From ZC4RG35 sp040878345 (GTDB lineage: Bacteria > Actinomycetota > Acidimicrobiia > Spongiisociales > ZC4RG35), in NCBI GenBank assembly GCA_040878345.1, contig JBBDML010000036.1, positions 1-50,495 of the forward strand: 50,495 nucleotides of DNA, read 5' to 3'. Shown in pieces: positions 48,689 to 50,495 of this stretch. Within the stretch, counting starts at the first letter, position 1. Every line of letters starts with the position of its first letter. Below the pieces are notes generated by a model. The model was not told where the DNA came from. It worked only from the letters and a program-made list of their open reading frames with translations, and ran no database searches. The translations under genes and the position numbers were made by a program.

Positions 48689-49040
48689 CTATCTCCGTAT
48701 CTCCATGCCGTACCGGTCGCGCATCCGGGCGTGGAACGCTTCTTCGAGTGGCGCGTCGCCTGCCGCACTCAGGGCGTGCCAGGTCGACGAAGTAACCCTC
48801 CATGCCTCTGGGAACGAAAAGGATAAGCGAGCGAGCACCGTGTGAACCCGCTGTCCACCAGTGTGTGGTTCCAGGGGGAACCGAGACGAGCTCGCCAGCG
48901 CGCACCTCGCGGTGTGCGTGAGGAGGAGGCGACATACCTGGTGGCGCGGTCTCGCCCAGGACGGTCAGCCCAGCGCCAGCATCCTCACCAAGCAGGACCA
49001 GCATCCGGGCGCCCTCGAAGGAGATCTCCCGCACGCTCAC
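48689..49040 (-). pseudogene. cupin-domain protein, broken by an internal deletion and a frameshift
   Basis: The minus-strand frame from GTG 49040 reads VREISFEGARMLVLLGEDAG, then SPPPHAH and REVRAGELVSVPPGTTHWW. In intact cupins about 20-25 residues separate PHAH from the VRAGELV strand, so an internal piece is missing. After MEGYFVDLARP the same frame degenerates, while the neighbouring frame continues SAAGDAPLEEAFHARMRDRY then GMEIRR and a stop at 48689-48691, matching the usual C-terminus. Both lesions point to a decayed gene. Confidence 0.65.
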
Positions 49041-49361
49041 GACCGGGAACGTTAATTGCCAGCCTCAACTCGTAACAGCCCGCCCGCATAAGTGATGCCG
49101 ATGGCGGACGGTCTGAAATACAAGAGGGTTCCACTCGGAATTGTCGATATGCGCTGCCGCCGCTCGTGCGTTGCTTTCTCGCGGCGGTTTCTCGCACGTT
49201 CATGAGCTTCGGTGCCGGGACGCACCGAAGCCAAAGCTCGAGACCACCTCTGCCTCGAGTTCGGAAACTCGGTCGCACCGAAGCTGCGTGACCGGCGACG
49301 ACGCCCCAGGGATGATCGCATTGCTGGGCAGACCTCTGCATAGACTCAAGGAGGCCCGACA
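49041..49361. other. 321-bp gap upstream of the sulfurtransferase gene
   Basis: No gene is seen. A partial repeat-like ATAAGTGATGCCGAT occurs at 49089-49103. Near the right end TAGACT (49341-49346) lies 15 bases before the GTG at 49362, with AAGGAGG between, a plausible -10 box plus ribosome site for the next gene. Confidence 0.4.
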
Positions 49362-50255
49362 GTGACAGGCTACGCGCATCCCGAGAGCCTCGCCACCCCG
49401 CAGTGGCTGGCAGAGCACCTGCACGACGACAATGTAAGGGTCGTCGAGGTGGTGTGGGGTGACAGCCCGGACTTCGGTCAGCCTGGCTACGACCAGGGCC
49501 ACATCTCCGGCGCGCTCGCCTGGGACTTTGCCCGGGATCCCCAGACACCCGGCCCACCCGGAGACGTCGTGGAAGGGGAGGACATGCAGGAACTCTTATC
49601 ACGCTCGGGAGTTGGGCCGGAGACGATCGTGGTCCTGTACAGCGGGCTGGGCAATCTGCTTGCCACGTTCGCCTTCTGGCTGCTGAAAGTGCATGGCCAC
49701 CACAATGTGCGTTTGCTGGATGGCGACAAGCGCAAGTGGCTGGATGAAGGCCGACCGACCAGCACTGTCGCCCCGGCCATAGCTCCAATGCCTTACCCGG
49801 CGCCGACGCCGAACTGGAGGCTGCGCGCAAGATACAGCGAGGTGCTGGCCAGCTTGGGGCAGGCAAACACACTTCTGGTGGATACGCGCTCGCCGGAAAT
49901 GTTTGCAGGCCAGGACACGGCTGGCGCGGCTCATGGCGGCCACATCCCAGGCGCCGTCAACCTGGCGGCCTACCGGAAAGTGCAGCCGGATGGCAGCCTT
50001 GGCGCCTGGCGAGTCCCGACGGTGAACATGGACGGCACTTTCAAATCACACGAAGAATTGCTGGCCTTGGTCAGAGACCTGGCGATCACTCCCGAGCGGG
50101 ACATCATCACGTACTGTGTGCGCGGAGGCCTATCCACCCATGCCTGGTTCGTACTCACACAGCTCCTGGGCTACCCCAGCGTGCGCGAGTACGACCGCTC
50201 ATGGGCCGAATGGGGTAATCGCGACGACGTGCCGGTCGAGTCAATCAATGCCTAA
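49362..50255 (+). CDS. two-domain sulfurtransferase (rhodanese/SseA type)
   Basis: The 297-residue protein has an N-terminal rhodanese domain (about 8-130, QPGYDQGHISGALAWDF, no active Cys: VLYSGLGN) and a C-terminal catalytic one (about 155-290, LLVDTRSPEMFAGQD, GGHIPGAVNLA) with Cys252 in ITYCVRGGLSTHAWFVL. The active loop CVRGGLS differs from the CRxGxRS of thiosulfate and CGSGVT of 3-mercaptopyruvate sulfurtransferases, so the donor is uncertain. GTG 49362 has AAGGAGG upstream. Codon use is less GC-extreme than in the core genes, which may mean transfer. Confidence 0.9.
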   Translation: MTGYAHPESLATPQWLAEHLHDDNVRVVEVVWGDSPDFGQPGYDQGHISGALAWDFARDPQTPGPPGDVVEGEDMQELLSRSGVGPETIVVLYSGLGNLLATFAFWLLKVHGHHNVRLLDGDKRKWLDEGRPTSTVAPAIAPMPYPAPTPNWRLRARYSEVLASLGQANTLLVDTRSPEMFAGQDTAGAAHGGHIPGAVNLAAYRKVQPDGSLGAWRVPTVNMDGTFKSHEELLALVRDLAITPERDIITYCVRGGLSTHAWFVLTQLLGYPSVREYDRSWAEWGNRDDVPVESINA

Positions 50256-50495
50256 CCCGCCGTTAATCCTGGTCGCGTCGACACAGGGTCGGATAATGCT
50301 GTCACGGCCCCGGATTGTCCCAAGACCCACGACAAGATCATTCCAAAGGGGTTTCGTTCACAGCGCATAACGCGCTTCGGCCAACCCTAAAAACCAGCCG
50401 AGCCACCCACGCATATCCGGCATTCTGCGCTCCTCGTCCCCTGTGGCTGAGGCCCTCGGTCACCGGACTGGCAGGGTGGTTGACACTGAAATGGG
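50256..50495. other. gene-free right end with CATAACGC-type repeat, unit D
   Basis: No coding region is supported in the last 240 bases. GCATAACGCGCTTCGGCCAA at 50365-50384 followed by ATATCCGGCATTCTGCGC resembles unit C at 1691-1754. Confidence 0.4.

Noticed and set aside
48150..49040. 296-residue intact cupin protein
   Set aside because: Only the first ~100 residues are cupin-like; the remainder is Arg/Ser-rich shadow sequence after a frameshift.
50116..50370. 84-codon plus-strand frame at the right end
   Set aside because: Mostly an alternate frame of the sulfurtransferase gene, no start signal and no protein-like composition.

Overview
The window is GC-rich bacterial chromosome and most likely comes from a member of the Actinomycetota. 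The main reason is gene order: mfd, a parvulin lipoprotein, mazG, eno, an FtsB/DivIC-like gene, a DUF501 gene and ppx follow one another as in mycobacteria, with rplY-pth nearby. An actinobacterial-type dapD next to dapE, many GTG starts, a DUF222/HNH protein and an ECF42/DGPF pair fit as well. A deep, non-mycolic lineage such as Acidimicrobiia is possible, but that is inference.

Layout. 0-3 kb: a SigE-type ECF sigma factor with a membrane partner, and a DUF222-HNH protein. 3-13.2 kb: housekeeping genes (FAD oxidoreductase, AlkA-type glycosylase, two hydrolases, 6-phosphogluconolactonase, bL25, peptidyl-tRNA hydrolase, glycerol kinase, PgsA, an SDR, an RraB-like protein, an ECF42 sigma factor with its DGPF partner). 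13.3-22.4 kb: the conserved mfd-to-ppx cluster, largely translationally coupled, ending in tRNA-Leu(TAA) 6 bp after ppx. 22.3-24.1 kb: a 1.7 kb islet in the 3' half of that tRNA, bounded by a perfect 56-bp direct repeat. It carries two small genes, gene remnants and many TGATCA-type palindromes, but no intact integrase. 24.4-29.1 kb: a five-gene operon of ECF sigma factor, membrane partner, exporter adaptor, ABC ATPase and MacB-type permease. 29.4-40.8 kb: a second core stretch (GNAT/ADP-forming acyl-CoA synthetase fusion, enoyl-CoA hydratase, SRPBCC protein, cysteine desulfurase, mnmA, methyltransferase, ligA, dapD, dapE). 40.9-49.3 kb: an accessory region of mostly unrelated genes in mixed orientation (three lipoproteins, a PD-(D/E)xK-like protein, small proteins, NTF2-like, TetR/VOC pair, cupin pseudogene). 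49.4-50.3 kb: a two-domain sulfurtransferase; the last 240 bases hold no gene.

Two parts deserve most attention. The first is the integrase-less tRNA-Leu islet. The second is the 40.9-48.6 kb region, where a short repeat (core GTGCCGWTCTCG) lies between nearly every pair of genes, always in the same orientation whatever the gene strand; this resembles a cassette array, although I cannot show attC-type structure. Many genes also have a TANNNT box only 6-12 bases before the start codon, which suggests common leaderless transcription.
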